This document shows, one piece after another, positions 30,339 to 40,030 of a stretch of 64,000 nucleotides of DNA. Below the pieces are notes generated by a model. It did no database searches. It saw only the letters and a list, made by a program, of their open reading frames with translations, and had not been told where the DNA came from. The stretch comes from Rhodococcus sp. SMB37 (lineage in GTDB: Bacteria; Actinomycetota; Actinomycetes; Mycobacteriales; Mycobacteriaceae), in the NCBI RefSeq assembly GCF_004345605.1, contig NZ_SLVY01000003.1:62001-126000 (forward strand), written 5' to 3'. Each line of letters opens with the position of its first letter. Positions within the stretch are counted from its first letter, which is position 1. A program made the translations under genes and the position numbers.

Positions 30339-31763
30339 TCAGCGCAGGATCGTCTTGATCTCCAGGAACTCCTCGAGCCCGAACACCCCGGCCTCACGCC
30401 CGATACCCGACTGCTTGTAACCACCGAACGGAGCGTCGGTGTTGAATGCGCCCCCGTTGACGAACACCTGCCCGGTGCGGATGCGGCGCGCGACGGCCTC
30501 CGCGCGCGCGGGGTCTCCCGACCACACACCACCCGACAGTCCGTACTCGCTGTTGTTGGCGATGCGCACGGCGTCGTCTTCGTCCTGGTAACCGATGATC
30601 GACAGGACTGGTCCGAAGATCTCTTCCCGGGCAATCGTCATGTCCTCGGTGACATTGCTGAACACCGTGGGACCGACGAAGTACCCCGTGGTGAACCCGT
30701 GCTCGCGTCCGTCGAGCGTCAGTTCGGCACCCTCGGCGACACCCTTGTCGATATAGGAGATCACCCGCTGCTGTTGCGTTCCGCTCACGAGCGGACCGAG
30801 CTTCGAACCCGGCTCGGACGGGAGCCCGACGGTGTAGGCCTTCGCCACCTCGGCAGCGATGGAGGCGGCCTCGGGAAGTCGTTCCGCGGGCACGAGCATG
30901 CGGGTCAATGCCGTGCAGGTCTGACCGGAGTTGAGGAAGCACTTGCCGACGCCCTCGGTGACGGCAGCAGCGAGATCGGCGTCGTCGAGAATGAGGTTCG
31001 CCGACTTACCGCCGAGCTCGAGCGCCACCTTCTTCACCGTCTCCGCAGCAACCACGGCTACACGCTTGCCCGCGCGTGTCGACCCGGTGAACGACACCAT
31101 GTCGACGTCGGGATGCGCGGCGATGGCCTCACCCACGACAGGGCCGTAGCCGCTGACGACGTTGAGGACACCTGGCGGCAGACCCGCTTCGTCGACGATG
31201 TCGACGAGCGCGTACGTGATCAGCGGAGCCACTTCGGTGGGCTTGAGGACCACTGTGCATCCGGCCGCAAGTGCCGCGAATACCTTGAGGACCACCTGGT
31301 GCAGCGGGTAGTTCCACGGGGTGATCGCCCCCACGACACCGATCGGCTCGCGCACCACGAGAGCGTTGCCGATCTCCTGGTCGTCGAAATCGTAGGTGCC
31401 GGCCAGTGCGGCGTATGCGGCGATGTTCTTCAGCGGCATACCAATCTGCACCGGCTTCGCCAGGCTCAGAGGCATACCCATATCCTGCGAGACGGTCGCG
31501 GTGAGTTCGTCGACACGCGAGTTGGCGAGCGACGAGATCTTCCCCAGATAGGCGGCGCGTTCCGCACCGCTCAGGGCCGACCAGGCCGGGAATGCCGCGC
31601 GGGCCGCGGCCACCGCGCGATCGACGTCGGAGACGACGCCCTCCGCAACAGTCGCGATGACCTGTTCGGTGGCAGGATCGACGACCTCGATGCTGCCGTC
31701 GCAGTCGGAATCGACCCACTGCCCACCGATGTAGATCTTGGTGCGGTCGAGAACTTCACTCAT
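30339..31763 (-). CDS. Aldehyde dehydrogenase (NAD(P)+-dependent)
   Basis: A 474-aa soluble aldehyde dehydrogenase. The cofactor segment [11 protein letters not shown], the catalytic glutamate in [10 protein letters not shown] (about residue 248), the nucleophile in [12 protein letters not shown] (about 282) and [10 protein letters not shown] are intact. It oxidises an aldehyde to an acid; specificity is not readable from sequence. ATG 31763 is preferred to an in-frame codon 9 bp upstream because it gives the usual N-terminus. It is divergent from the gltB-like operon, 341 bp away, with no evidence of shared function. Confidence 0.93.
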   Translation of the reverse strand: MSEVLDRTKIYIGGQWVDSDCDGSIEVVDPATEQVIATVAEGVVSDVDRAVAAARAAFPAWSALSGAERAAYLGKISSLANSRVDELTATVSQDMGMPLSLAKPVQIGMPLKNIAAYAALAGTYDFDDQEIGNALVVREPIGVVGAITPWNYPLHQVVLKVFAALAAGCTVVLKPTEVAPLITYALVDIVDEAGLPPGVLNVVSGYGPVVGEAIAAHPDVDMVSFTGSTRAGKRVAVVAAETVKKVALELGGKSANLILDDADLAAAVTEGVGKCFLNSGQTCTALTRMLVPAERLPEAASIAAEVAKAYTVGLPSEPGSKLGPLVSGTQQQRVISYIDKGVAEGAELTLDGREHGFTTGYFVGPTVFSNVTEDMTIAREEIFGPVLSIIGYQDEDDAVRIANNSEYGLSGGVWSGDPARAEAVARRIRTGQVFVNGGAFNTDAPFGGYKQSGIGREAGVFGLEEFLEIKTILR

Positions 31764-32104
31764 CTGCAACACCCCTGCTCTTCTTCGCTGCTACCTGTAC
31801 GTACGGACCGGTCGACGATCGCAGCGTATCCGACCGCTGTGACCTGCGGCACTCACGTGTTGGCCGGTACGCCTGTGACGTACGACGCGGACCCACAGCC
31901 GTAACCTGTGCGCTACAATCGACAACGCTGCTCGCGCGCTCCACCGTCGCAACGCTCGGCGCATTCGGACAAAGACGTCTGTTCCTATCTTTGATCACCG
32001 TCGTCGGCACCGGTCTCGCTTCCGCGCCCTCTGTGCAACACCTCTGCACACAAGCGCCCTCTGCCGCCGTCGGTCGACTTCGAATCGCCGAGGAGGATTG
32101 TCCG
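31764..32104. other. Intergenic region: promoter and long leader of the gltB-like operon
   Basis: The 341 bp between the aldehyde dehydrogenase and gltB-like genes hold TACAAT at 31914-31919 (plus strand), a fair -10 box that would leave a leader of about 180 nt before the TTG start at 32105. The leader has short inverted repeats (for example GTGCA and TGCAC near 32034-32050) but no recognised riboswitch. The gltB frame stays open through it without a good alternative start. Confidence 0.4.
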
Positions 32105-35100
32105 TTGACGCATCACGCCGACACCGGGTTGTACGACAGCTCGCTCGACAAAAGCAGTTGCGGAGTCGGGTTCATCACCCGCAAGGACGGTGTGCAGACG
32201 CACGAGGTCCTCACCCGCGGGCACGAAGCCCTGTGCGTGGTCCCTCACCGCGGCGGCATGTCCGCCGAGGGTGTGGGCGACGGCGCCGGCGTCAACGTCG
32301 ACCTGTCTGTCGGCTTCTTCTCCGCGCTCACCGGAAAAGACTTGCGTGCACAGGAATTCGGTGTCGGCAACTTCTTCATGCCTGTCGATGGGTCATCACA
32401 CGACGACGCGGAAGCTCTGGTCACCGACGCACTTGCCGGGGCCGGAATCGAGGTCGTCAGCGTCCGTGATGTCCCCGTCGACGACTCCGTGCTCCGCCCG
32501 GCCGCCGTGGTGCGTCAGCTTCCGATCCGTCAGTGGATCTTCGGCCGCCCCGAGAACTGCGCGTCGGCAGACGAATTCGACCGACTCCTGCACGAGGTGC
32601 TACTCACGGTGGAGGCCCGCGCCTACACCGAGCCCGCCCTCGCCGGGCTCTACCCCCTGTCTCTGAGTGCACGCACCCAGGTTCTCAAGGGTCGCTTGAA
32701 CTCTCACGAAGTCATCCCCTACTTCCGCGACCTCGTCGACCCACGGCACGCGGTGCACACCCTGTTCTTCCACACCCGCTTCTCCACCAACACCGATCCG
32801 CATCCGACGATGGCTCAGCCGTTCCGGCTGATGGCCCACAACGGTGAGCTCAACACCGACCGGAAGAACCGCCTGTTCGAGGGCGCCCAGGCGCGGGCCG
32901 CCGGACGCGACATCATCCGCCCGCCCGGACAGTCCGACAGCTGCCGCTTCGACCAGACACTTGCGGCACGCATCGCAGCCGGCGACCTGGATCTCGTCAC
33001 CGCTGTCGTGCAGATGGTGCCGCCCGCGTGGGAGAACGATACGACCGTGTCGCCGCAGGTGCGCGCAATGCTCGAGTACTTCTCGCTCTACGAGGAGAAG
33101 AACGATGGTCCCGCGGCACTGATCTTCGGCAACGGCACCGTCGTGGGTGCACGCCTCGACCGACTCGGCCTGCGCCCCTTGCGGACCGTCGAGACGGACG
33201 AGTATCTCGCCGTCACCTCCGAGGCCGGCCAGTTCGACTTCGCACCGGAAGCAGTGATCCGCCGCGGACGCATCGAAGCCGGCGGAATGCTGTACTTCGA
33301 TCACCGCACGGGTAGGTCGTACGGAACCGACGAGGCACTCGAGATCCTTGCGGCCCAGCATGATTACGCGACGAAGGTCGATGAGGCCCGCCGCAACCTC
33401 GATGCGCTGCCCCCGGTCCCCGCCGAGAAGGCCGGTTCGCCGCTGCGCTACAACGGCGATCTCGAGCGCCACCAGCGCTACGTGTCGTACTCTCTCAACC
33501 AGGAATCGTTCCGGTTCATGCTCGACCCCATGCTCGCGTCCGGTCAGGAGCGGATCTCGGCGATGGGCTACGGCAACGCGATCAATGCCCTGTCCGACCA
33601 GGAGGGTGGTGTCGCGAAGTACTTCTCCCAGCGTTTCGCCCAGGTCACCAACCCGTCGCTCGACTCCATCCGCGAAGCGGACGGAATGACGCTGCGGGTC
33701 GCACTCGGGGCACGCCCCGGTAGCGGTGCGCCTTCTGCTGCCCAGCTCGTGGTGCCCACACCGATCCTCACCCACCTCGACATGCTCCGGATCCGCGAGC
33801 AGTTCGAGACGCCGGTGCAGCGTTTCGAGATGCTGTACTCCCCCGTGTTCGACGACACCGAAGCCAATTCTGCAGCTCTCGCCACCGCCGTCGACGGTGT
33901 CGCCGACAGCATCACCGAGTTCGCCCGCACCACAGGCGGTATCGCGGTCCTGACCGATCGTCACGTGTCCGCAGATCGTGCGCCGCTGCCGATGATCCTC
34001 ACGGTCGCGGCCGTGAACCAGCGACTCATCGACGACGGTGTGCGCCTCCGGGTGTCCGTGATCGTCGAATCCGGTCAGCTGTTCTCGTCGCACCATATCG
34101 CCGCGACCCTCGGCTTCGGTGCCGCCTCCGTCTACCCGCTTACGGTGCAGATGCGTGCCGAGGAGAAGTTCAGCGACGACGCCGACGCGGCGTTCCTGAA
34201 ATTCCGCAAGGCCGCCGAGAAGTCACTCATGAAGACCATGGGGCGCGTGGGTCTGTGTACCGTCGAGTCGTACATCGGCGGCGAGTTCTTCGAACCGAGC
34301 TATGTCGACACCGACGACGAGGTGCTGAGCCGCTGGTTCCCGAACGTCAAGACCCCGGTCGGCGGCGTCGGATTCGCCACTATCGCGCAGGCAGTCGCCG
34401 ACTGGCACAAGCACGCCCTGAGCGTGCGGGGCGAGACCGACGTACCGTTGCTCGGCCTGTTCAAGGAACGCGCCGACGGCGCCGGCCACTCGTTCGGCAC
34501 CACCGCGGTGCGCGGGTTCGTCGACATGACCGAGGAAGCGGTCACGCTGCCGGTCGAGCAGGCAGGCGAGGCCGATCTGACCGACGCGCTGCGCCTGCTT
34601 CCGCTGCACCGTCTGTCCGACGCGCACGGACTCGACGACGATGCCTATCGCTACAGCGGGTTCCGCGCGCTCACCCCGAACGAGATCGACGCGTTCGACA
34701 TCGCCCCCGGCTACCGCGCCTTCGCGCGCACGATCGCCGACGAGCGCACTCACCGCCCCGCAGCGCTCCGCGACGTACTCGCGCTGCCTGCCGACGTCAC
34801 CTACGTCACGGCCGCCGACGATTTCCAGCGCGAGATGGGCCGGTTCGCCCGGTACGGGAACAACTCCATGCTGGTGCGAGGACTCTCCGCGTCCCGTGTC
34901 GGTGACAACGAGTTCGTGCTGCGCCTGACCGGTCCGTTGGCCGACGATCACACCCGCCCCGAGGCACTCGCGCAGTCGCTCATCGCACGGTTCGGCGCCT
35001 CGATCGTCGGATACCGCTGCTACGGCGACACCCTGACCGTCGAGGCGCTCGGGGAGGCCGCCGACTACCTCGGCCGGATCCGACAGGCGCCGCAGAGCCT

Positions 35101-37594
35101 GCGTCTCGACCGGATCCAGCCTGCCCACGAGATCACCCGCACCCTCGCGTCGGGCGCGATGAGCCACGGCGCGCTCAACTCCAACGCCCACGAGGCCGTC
35201 GCGCACGGCACCAACATGGTCGGCGGCATGTCGAATTGTGGGGAGGGCGGCGAGCACATCTCCCGCTACGGCACCATCCGCGGCTCGCGGATCAAGCAGT
35301 TTGCGTCGGGTCGCTTCGGAGTGTGGGCCGGGTACCTGGCAGATCCGATGCTCGAGGAGATCGAGATCAAGATCGCGCAGGGCGCCAAGCCCGGCGAGGG
35401 CGGCCAACTTCCTGCGAAGAAGGTCACGGTCGAGATCGCCGCTGCCCGCGGCGCGACCCCGGGTGTCGAACTGGTCTCCCCGCCTCCGCACCACGACACG
35501 TACTCGATCGAGGATCTCGCACAACTCATCCACGACGCGAAGGCAGCACGCGTGCGGGTGATCGTCAAACTCGTCTCGTCGGAGGGCATCGGCACGATCG
35601 CTGTCGGGGTCGCGAAAGCCGGGGCCGACGTCATCAACGTCGCCGGTAACACCGGTGGCACGGGTGCCGCGTCGGTGACCTCGCTCAAGTACGCCGGTCG
35701 GTCCGCGGAAATCGGTGTCGCCGAGGTCCACCAGGCACTGTGCGCGAACGGATTGCGCGACAAGGTGATCCTGCGGTGCTCCGGTGCCCATCAGACGGCC
35801 TCCGACGTCATCGTCTCCGCATTGCTCGGCGGCGACAGCTTCGAGTTCGGTACGACCGCACTGATGATGCTCGGCTGTGTCATGGCGAAGAACTGCAACG
35901 TCAAATGCCCCGCGGGCCTGACCACCAACCCCGAGATGTTCAACGGCGATCCCCGGGCGATGGCGCAGTACCTGCTCAATATCGCGCACGAGACCCGCGA
36001 ATTGCTTGCGCGCTTGGGCCTGCAGTCGCTCCGCGACGCGCGTGGCCGGTCCGACCTGCTGCACCTGCTCGACCATCCGTCGAGCGTCGGTGAATTGGAT
36101 CTGCGGGCAATGCTCACGATGGTTCCCGAGGTCCACATCGACAACCCGGTATACCTGGAGAAGGACTACTCGCTCGACGACGAGTGGATCAGCCGGCTCC
36201 GCGGCGCCCTCGACCACGAGAACGAGCTCACCGTCGTCCTCGGCGAGGGCGTGCGCCTGACCAACAACAACAAGAGCGTCGGCGCGCAGCTCGCGATCGA
36301 CATCGAGCGCATACTCAACCACGAACAGCTCGGCCACGTGCCGTCCGCGTTGTCCGACGAGCGTGGACGCCGCTGGCTGCGCGACGGCACCGTCACCATC
36401 ACCACCACCGGCTCTGCCGGTCTGTCGTTCGGGGCGTTCTGCAACGACGGCATGGTGCTCCGACACACCGGCACCGCGAACGACGGTGTCGGCAAGGGCC
36501 AGTGCGGCGGGCAGATCGTCGTCGCCTCCCCCGGCGGCGGCGCGAACGACCGCGGCGGCAACGTGCTGATCGGCAACTTCGCACTGTTCGGAGCCACCGG
36601 CGGCCGCCTGTTCGTTCACGGCGAGGCCGGCGACCGGTTCGCCGTCCGCAACTCCGGCGCGACGGCCGTCGTCGAAGGTGTCGGCGACTTCGCGTGCGAG
36701 TACATGACGAACGGCGCGGTGCTCAACATCGGCGGGTTCGGCAAGGGCGTCGGCAACGGTATGTCGGGCGGGTTCGTCTACCAGTACGACCCCGAAGGCC
36801 TGCTCGCCGGCAAGGCCAGCGCCGATTCGATCGTGCTCGGCTCGATCACCGGCGACGACCCGCAGGCCACGATCCACAACGCGACCGTGCTGCGGCTGCT
36901 GCACCTGCACGTCGAGGCCACCGGATCCGAGAAAGCCCGGTTCCTGATCGACAACTGGCAGGTCGAGCAGCATCACTTCGCGTACGGCATGCCGCGCGCG
37001 CTGCTGCAGTACCAGGACTTCGATGAGATCCTCGCAGCCTCGACCCGCAAGGAACTCTCGAGCGAGGTCGCAGCAGCACTCGTCGCCCATCAGGTGCGCA
37101 AGTTCAAGGCGAGCTACCGATCGGGGACGCCCGTCGCCGGCGGCGTCACCCCGAACGGCACCGACACCGAGGCGATGTACGCGCTGCTCAACAACTACAC
37201 GGTGCTCGCCGCCGCGCAGGAGATGGCGTTGCAGAAGGTGCCGGGCTCGACCGGAACCGAGGACCCAGCGGTCCAGAAGGCAGCGCGCAACCTGCTGCTC
37301 ACCGAGGATTTCTTCCTCATCAACAAGCTCGAACGCTATGCGCTCGAGGCGATCTCGGGACACACCGACGCCCAGCTGGCGGCCCTCGTCGCCGACAAGC
37401 GGCTCACCGACTACAAGCAGGCGCTCGCACTGCGCAACGTTCGCTCGGTGGATGCGCCCGGCACCTATGGGTGGGTCCTGTGGCAGAGCCGCAAGAATCT
37501 CGACATCGCCGGTGATCTGCCCGGCTACGAGGAACTGTTCGCCCGCCACGCGGTGCCCGGTCTCGTCGCCCCGACCCTGGGAGTTCCCGCATGA
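32105..37594 (+). CDS. Glutamate synthase large-subunit-like protein, oversized and divergent
   Basis: An 1829-aa relative of GltB/Fd-GOGAT, about 300 residues longer than usual. Start TTG 32105 has AGGAGG 8 bp upstream and leaves an 18-aa propeptide before Cys19 (SSCGVGF), the Ntn-glutaminase nucleophile. Glutaminase motifs RFSTNTDPHPTMAQPFR and AHNGELNTDR, FMN/2-oxoglutarate motifs IKQFASGRFGV and AQGAKPGEGGQLP, and the GxGxG beta-helix near the C-terminus are present. Odd features: the iron-sulfur cysteines are spaced Cx5Cx3C (Cys1258, 1264, 1268) rather than Cx5Cx4C; GHDGGTGA is GNTGGTGA; the usual LKTGRD loop reads AHQTASD; and about 150 extra residues follow the beta-helix. No gltD follows. 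The stop overlaps a diflavin reductase start (ATGA). Probable NADPH-driven amidotransferase via that reductase; canonical GOGAT activity is not certain. Confidence 0.85.
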   Translation: MTHHADTGLYDSSLDKSSCGVGFITRKDGVQTHEVLTRGHEALCVVPHRGGMSAEGVGDGAGVNVDLSVGFFSALTGKDLRAQEFGVGNFFMPVDGSSHDDAEALVTDALAGAGIEVVSVRDVPVDDSVLRPAAVVRQLPIRQWIFGRPENCASADEFDRLLHEVLLTVEARAYTEPALAGLYPLSLSARTQVLKGRLNSHEVIPYFRDLVDPRHAVHTLFFHTRFSTNTDPHPTMAQPFRLMAHNGELNTDRKNRLFEGAQARAAGRDIIRPPGQSDSCRFDQTLAARIAAGDLDLVTAVVQMVPPAWENDTTVSPQVRAMLEYFSLYEEKNDGPAALIFGNGTVVGARLDRLGLRPLRTVETDEYLAVTSEAGQFDFAPEAVIRRGRIEAGGMLYFDHRTGRSYGTDEALEILAAQHDYATKVDEARRNLDALPPVPAEKAGSPLRYNGDLERHQRYVSYSLNQESFRFMLDPMLASGQERISAMGYGNAINALSDQEGGVAKYFSQRFAQVTNPSLDSIREADGMTLRVALGARPGSGAPSAAQLVVPTPILTHLDMLRIREQFETPVQRFEMLYSPVFDDTEANSAALATAVDGVADSITEFARTTGGIAVLTDRHVSADRAPLPMILTVAAVNQRLIDDGVRLRVSVIVESGQLFSSHHIAATLGFGAASVYPLTVQMRAEEKFSDDADAAFLKFRKAAEKSLMKTMGRVGLCTVESYIGGEFFEPSYVDTDDEVLSRWFPNVKTPVGGVGFATIAQAVADWHKHALSVRGETDVPLLGLFKERADGAGHSFGTTAVRGFVDMTEEAVTLPVEQAGEADLTDALRLLPLHRLSDAHGLDDDAYRYSGFRALTPNEIDAFDIAPGYRAFARTIADERTHRPAALRDVLALPADVTYVTAADDFQREMGRFARYGNNSMLVRGLSASRVGDNEFVLRLTGPLADDHTRPEALAQSLIARFGASIVGYRCYGDTLTVEALGEAADYLGRIRQAPQSLRLDRIQPAHEITRTLASGAMSHGALNSNAHEAVAHGTNMVGGMSNCGEGGEHISRYGTIRGSRIKQFASGRFGVWAGYLADPMLEEIEIKIAQGAKPGEGGQLPAKKVTVEIAAARGATPGVELVSPPPHHDTYSIEDLAQLIHDAKAARVRVIVKLVSSEGIGTIAVGVAKAGADVINVAGNTGGTGAASVTSLKYAGRSAEIGVAEVHQALCANGLRDKVILRCSGAHQTASDVIVSALLGGDSFEFGTTALMMLGCVMAKNCNVKCPAGLTTNPEMFNGDPRAMAQYLLNIAHETRELLARLGLQSLRDARGRSDLLHLLDHPSSVGELDLRAMLTMVPEVHIDNPVYLEKDYSLDDEWISRLRGALDHENELTVVLGEGVRLTNNNKSVGAQLAIDIERILNHEQLGHVPSALSDERGRRWLRDGTVTITTTGSAGLSFGAFCNDGMVLRHTGTANDGVGKGQCGGQIVVASPGGGANDRGGNVLIGNFALFGATGGRLFVHGEAGDRFAVRNSGATAVVEGVGDFACEYMTNGAVLNIGGFGKGVGNGMSGGFVYQYDPEGLLAGKASADSIVLGSITGDDPQATIHNATVLRLLHLHVEATGSEKARFLIDNWQVEQHHFAYGMPRALLQYQDFDEILAASTRKELSSEVAAALVAHQVRKFKASYRSGTPVAGGVTPNGTDTEAMYALLNNYTVLAAAQEMALQKVPGSTGTEDPAVQKAARNLLLTEDFFLINKLERYALEAISGHTDAQLAALVADKRLTDYKQALALRNVRSVDAPGTYGWVLWQSRKNLDIAGDLPGYEELFARHAVPGLVAPTLGVPA

Positions 37595-39348
37595 CCGCGC
37601 CTTTCATTCCCGCCGACGCCCCCTTCACCACCGACCAGCGCTCGTGGCTGGCCGGCTTCCTCGCAGGCATGCAGACCCGCCTGTTCTCCGGTGGTCCCGC
37701 CAGCGCTGTCGGGACCACCGGCTCGACCCCGGCCCTGCACATCCTGTACGGATCGCAGACGGGTAATGCCGAATCGGTCGCCGAGGATGCCGCCGCGGCT
37801 GCACGCACGCACGGGTTCGCTCCCGTCGTCTCAGCACTCGACGACATCGATTCCGCAGCCTTCGCGTCGCTCGGCCGGGTCCTGATCGTGACGTCCACCT
37901 ACGGTGAGGGCGAGATGCCCGACAACGCCGAACTGTTCTGGGATGCGCTGTCGGCTGAATCCGCACCACGTCTCGACGGAATGGACTTCGCGGTACTCGC
38001 TCTCGGGGACACCGGATACGACGGGTTCTGCCAGGCCGGCAAGTTGATCGACATGCGCCTCGAACAACTCGGAGCCACGCGCATCGTGCCGCGAGTCGAC
38101 TGCGACGTCGAATTCGAGGACGTTGCCGCAGCATGGATCGCCGAGACCCTGCCCCTCGTCGCAGCCGTCGAAGGCATCAACGGCGACGGTGTCGCTGCCC
38201 CTCCCTCCGAGGCCGCACCGGCACGGGTGAAGTCGCAGTGGACGCGGAAGAACCCCTTCCCCGCCACGCTCACCGCCAATCGGTTGCTCTCGGGCGAGGA
38301 CTCGGCAAAGGAGATCCGGCATTTCGAATTCGCACTGGCAGACTCGGGTATCGAGTACGAGGCAGGCGACGCACTGAACGTCGTTCCGGTCAACGACACC
38401 GGGCTCGTGGGGTCGTTGCTCGGCGTACTCGGGCTCGACGGCGAGACGGTCCCCGACGGTCACGACGAGACACTCGAACACCTTCTGACCTATCGGTACG
38501 AGATCACTGCGCCGAATGTCGACCTGCTCGAAGCAGTGGAAGAGCGCACGGGCAACGAGGAACTCACCTATGTACTGCGCCACGGAGACAAGGCGGCCCT
38601 CGACGAATGGCTCTGGGGCCGGGATATTCTCGATGTCCTGTCGCTCGAACCTACGCCGACGTTCTCACCGGAAGAGCTCCTGTCGGTCCTCAAGCCCCTG
38701 CAGCATCGGGCCTATTCGATCTCGTCGAGCCCCAACAGCGCCGAGGGATCCGTGCACCTGACGGTCGCGGCCGTGCGTTACGGCACCGACGAACGTGAAC
38801 GGCGCGGTGTGTGCTCGACCTTCCTCGCCGACCGTGTCGGTGAGAACCAGGTGGGGATCTTCGTGACGAAGAACAAGTCGTTCCGAGTCCCGTCCGACGA
38901 CACCGCGCCGATGATCATGGTCGGGCCGGGTACCGGTATCGCACCGTTCCGCGGTTTCCTCCAGGAACGCCGCGCCCGCGGCGCGACCGGAAAGAACTGG
39001 CTGCTCTTCGGCGATCAGAAGCGCAGCTGCGACTACATCTACGAAGACGAACTCGCGGATTTCGTCGGATCGGGTCTGCTCACCCGCCTCGACCTGGCCT
39101 TCTCCCGCGACCAGGCTCAGAAGATCTACGTCCAGACCCGGATGAAGGAACACGGCGCCGAACTGTTCACATGGCTCGAAGAGGGCGGCCACTTCTACAT
39201 CTGTGGCGACGCGTCGAGGATGGCGAAGGACGTCGACGTCGCGCTGCACGAAGTTGTCGCCGAGCACGGCGGCATGAGCAACGAGCAGGCCGTGGAGTAC
39301 GTCACCGCACTCAAACGCGAGAAGCGGTACGTGCGCGACGTCTACTGA
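37591..39348 (+). CDS. NADPH-diflavin reductase (CysJ-type), coupled to GltB-like protein
   Basis: A 585-aa soluble flavoprotein. Flavodoxin-like FMN domain from about residue 49 (ILYGSQTGNAESVAED, then TSTYGEGEMPDNA and LALGDTGYDGFC); FAD domain with RAYSISSSP (about 373) and GVCSTFLADR; NADPH domain with VGPGTGIAPFRGFLQERRA (about 445), FYICGDASRMAKDVD and the C-terminal YVRDVY. This is the layout of sulfite reductase alpha subunit and P450 reductase. No sulfite reductase hemoprotein or P450 gene is nearby. The 4-bp overlap with the gltB-like gene suggests it passes NADPH electrons to that protein in place of GltD. A role as general diflavin reductase is the alternative. Confidence 0.92.
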   Translation: MTAPFIPADAPFTTDQRSWLAGFLAGMQTRLFSGGPASAVGTTGSTPALHILYGSQTGNAESVAEDAAAAARTHGFAPVVSALDDIDSAAFASLGRVLIVTSTYGEGEMPDNAELFWDALSAESAPRLDGMDFAVLALGDTGYDGFCQAGKLIDMRLEQLGATRIVPRVDCDVEFEDVAAAWIAETLPLVAAVEGINGDGVAAPPSEAAPARVKSQWTRKNPFPATLTANRLLSGEDSAKEIRHFEFALADSGIEYEAGDALNVVPVNDTGLVGSLLGVLGLDGETVPDGHDETLEHLLTYRYEITAPNVDLLEAVEERTGNEELTYVLRHGDKAALDEWLWGRDILDVLSLEPTPTFSPEELLSVLKPLQHRAYSISSSPNSAEGSVHLTVAAVRYGTDERERRGVCSTFLADRVGENQVGIFVTKNKSFRVPSDDTAPMIMVGPGTGIAPFRGFLQERRARGATGKNWLLFGDQKRSCDYIYEDELADFVGSGLLTRLDLAFSRDQAQKIYVQTRMKEHGAELFTWLEEGGHFYICGDASRMAKDVDVALHEVVAEHGGMSNEQAVEYVTALKREKRYVRDVY

Positions 39349-39356
39349 CACGCACC

Positions 39357-39411
39357 ATGGCCGAATGTCACCCTCATACACTCTAAGTGCACGAAATTGA
39401 CATTCGGCCAT
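39357..39411. terminator. Perfect 14-bp inverted repeat between convergent genes
   Basis: ATGGCCGAATGTCA (39357-39370) and TGACATTCGGCCAT (39398-39411) are perfect inverse complements separated by 27 bp. The position between two converging genes suggests a terminator, but the long loop is unusual and the first 13 bases recur exactly at 63865-63877 in front of another gene. It may be a repeated regulatory element instead. Confidence 0.5.
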
Positions 39412-39425
39412 GCCGCTTCGGCAGA

Positions 39426-39977
39426 TCAGCAGCCGGGCACCGTGCTACCGTCGCCCTGAATCGCGAGCAGCGTGCAGAACGTGACAGCAGAGACCTTCCA
39501 CTGACCATCCTCGAGCAGCGCTTCACCCGACTGGTCGGGAAGTACGGGAGCGCCGTTCATCAGTAGGGTCCACGAGACCGTGGCAGCATCATCGCCCGCG
39601 CTCATCACGCCTTCCACTGTCGCAGTGGTCGCCGTTGCCTGCGGGTCTGCGGCCATCCCCTGCAGCGCGGGGAGAAAGTCGTCGCCGTTCTCGACGAGAC
39701 CTGCGCGGGTCTCGGGCGGGGTCGTTCCGTTGAAGAACGTGACCCAGGCGTCGGTGACGGCCTGCGTCGTCTCCGCGTCGGCAGCGCCCCCTGCAGCCTC
39801 CGACGTCTCGGCCTCTGTCGTCCCGTCGGCCTCTGTAGTCGCGGTGGCGACGGTGGTCGATGTCGTGTCGTCGGTCCCGTCCGACGAATCGTCGCTACTG
39901 CAACCGACGACTCCGGCGAGAGCAACGGCGGCGATTCCGGCGACCGCCAATGCCCGACGGATGGAATGTGTGCGCAC
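39426..39977 (-). CDS. MTB12-like low-molecular-weight lipoprotein
   Basis: Secreted lipoprotein of 183 aa. A signal peptide ends with LAGVVGCSS, a clear lipobox. A Thr/Glu/Ala-rich linker (about residues 28-72) leads to a domain of about 110 residues starting at AVTDAWVTFFNGTTPPETR with LLENGD-like VENGDDF and the ending TFCTLLAIQGDG. This is the pattern of the mycobacterial MTB12/CFP-2 antigens, whose function is unknown. Start GTG 39977 has AAAGGA upstream. Transcribed on its own, downstream of the importer operon. Confidence 0.85.
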   Translation of the reverse strand: MRTHSIRRALAVAGIAAVALAGVVGCSSDDSSDGTDDTTSTTVATATTEADGTTEAETSEAAGGAADAETTQAVTDAWVTFFNGTTPPETRAGLVENGDDFLPALQGMAADPQATATTATVEGVMSAGDDAATVSWTLLMNGAPVLPDQSGEALLEDGQWKVSAVTFCTLLAIQGDGSTVPGC

Positions 39978-40030
39978 TTGGTGTTCCTTTCGAAGAGTGG
40001 ACCCTCGTCCACGTGGGTGGTCCAGCCGAG

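Noticed and set aside
31991..32104. Longer N-terminus for the gltB-like protein
   Set aside because: No ribosome site supports TTG 31991, while AGGAGG sits 8 bp before TTG 32105 and yields a short propeptide as expected for Ntn hydrolases.
34223..37549. Open frame of 1108 codons on the minus strand opposite the gltB-like gene
   Set aside because: It is antisense to a gene with clear catalytic motifs; long antisense frames are usual in high-GC DNA. No ribosome site or domain is seen.
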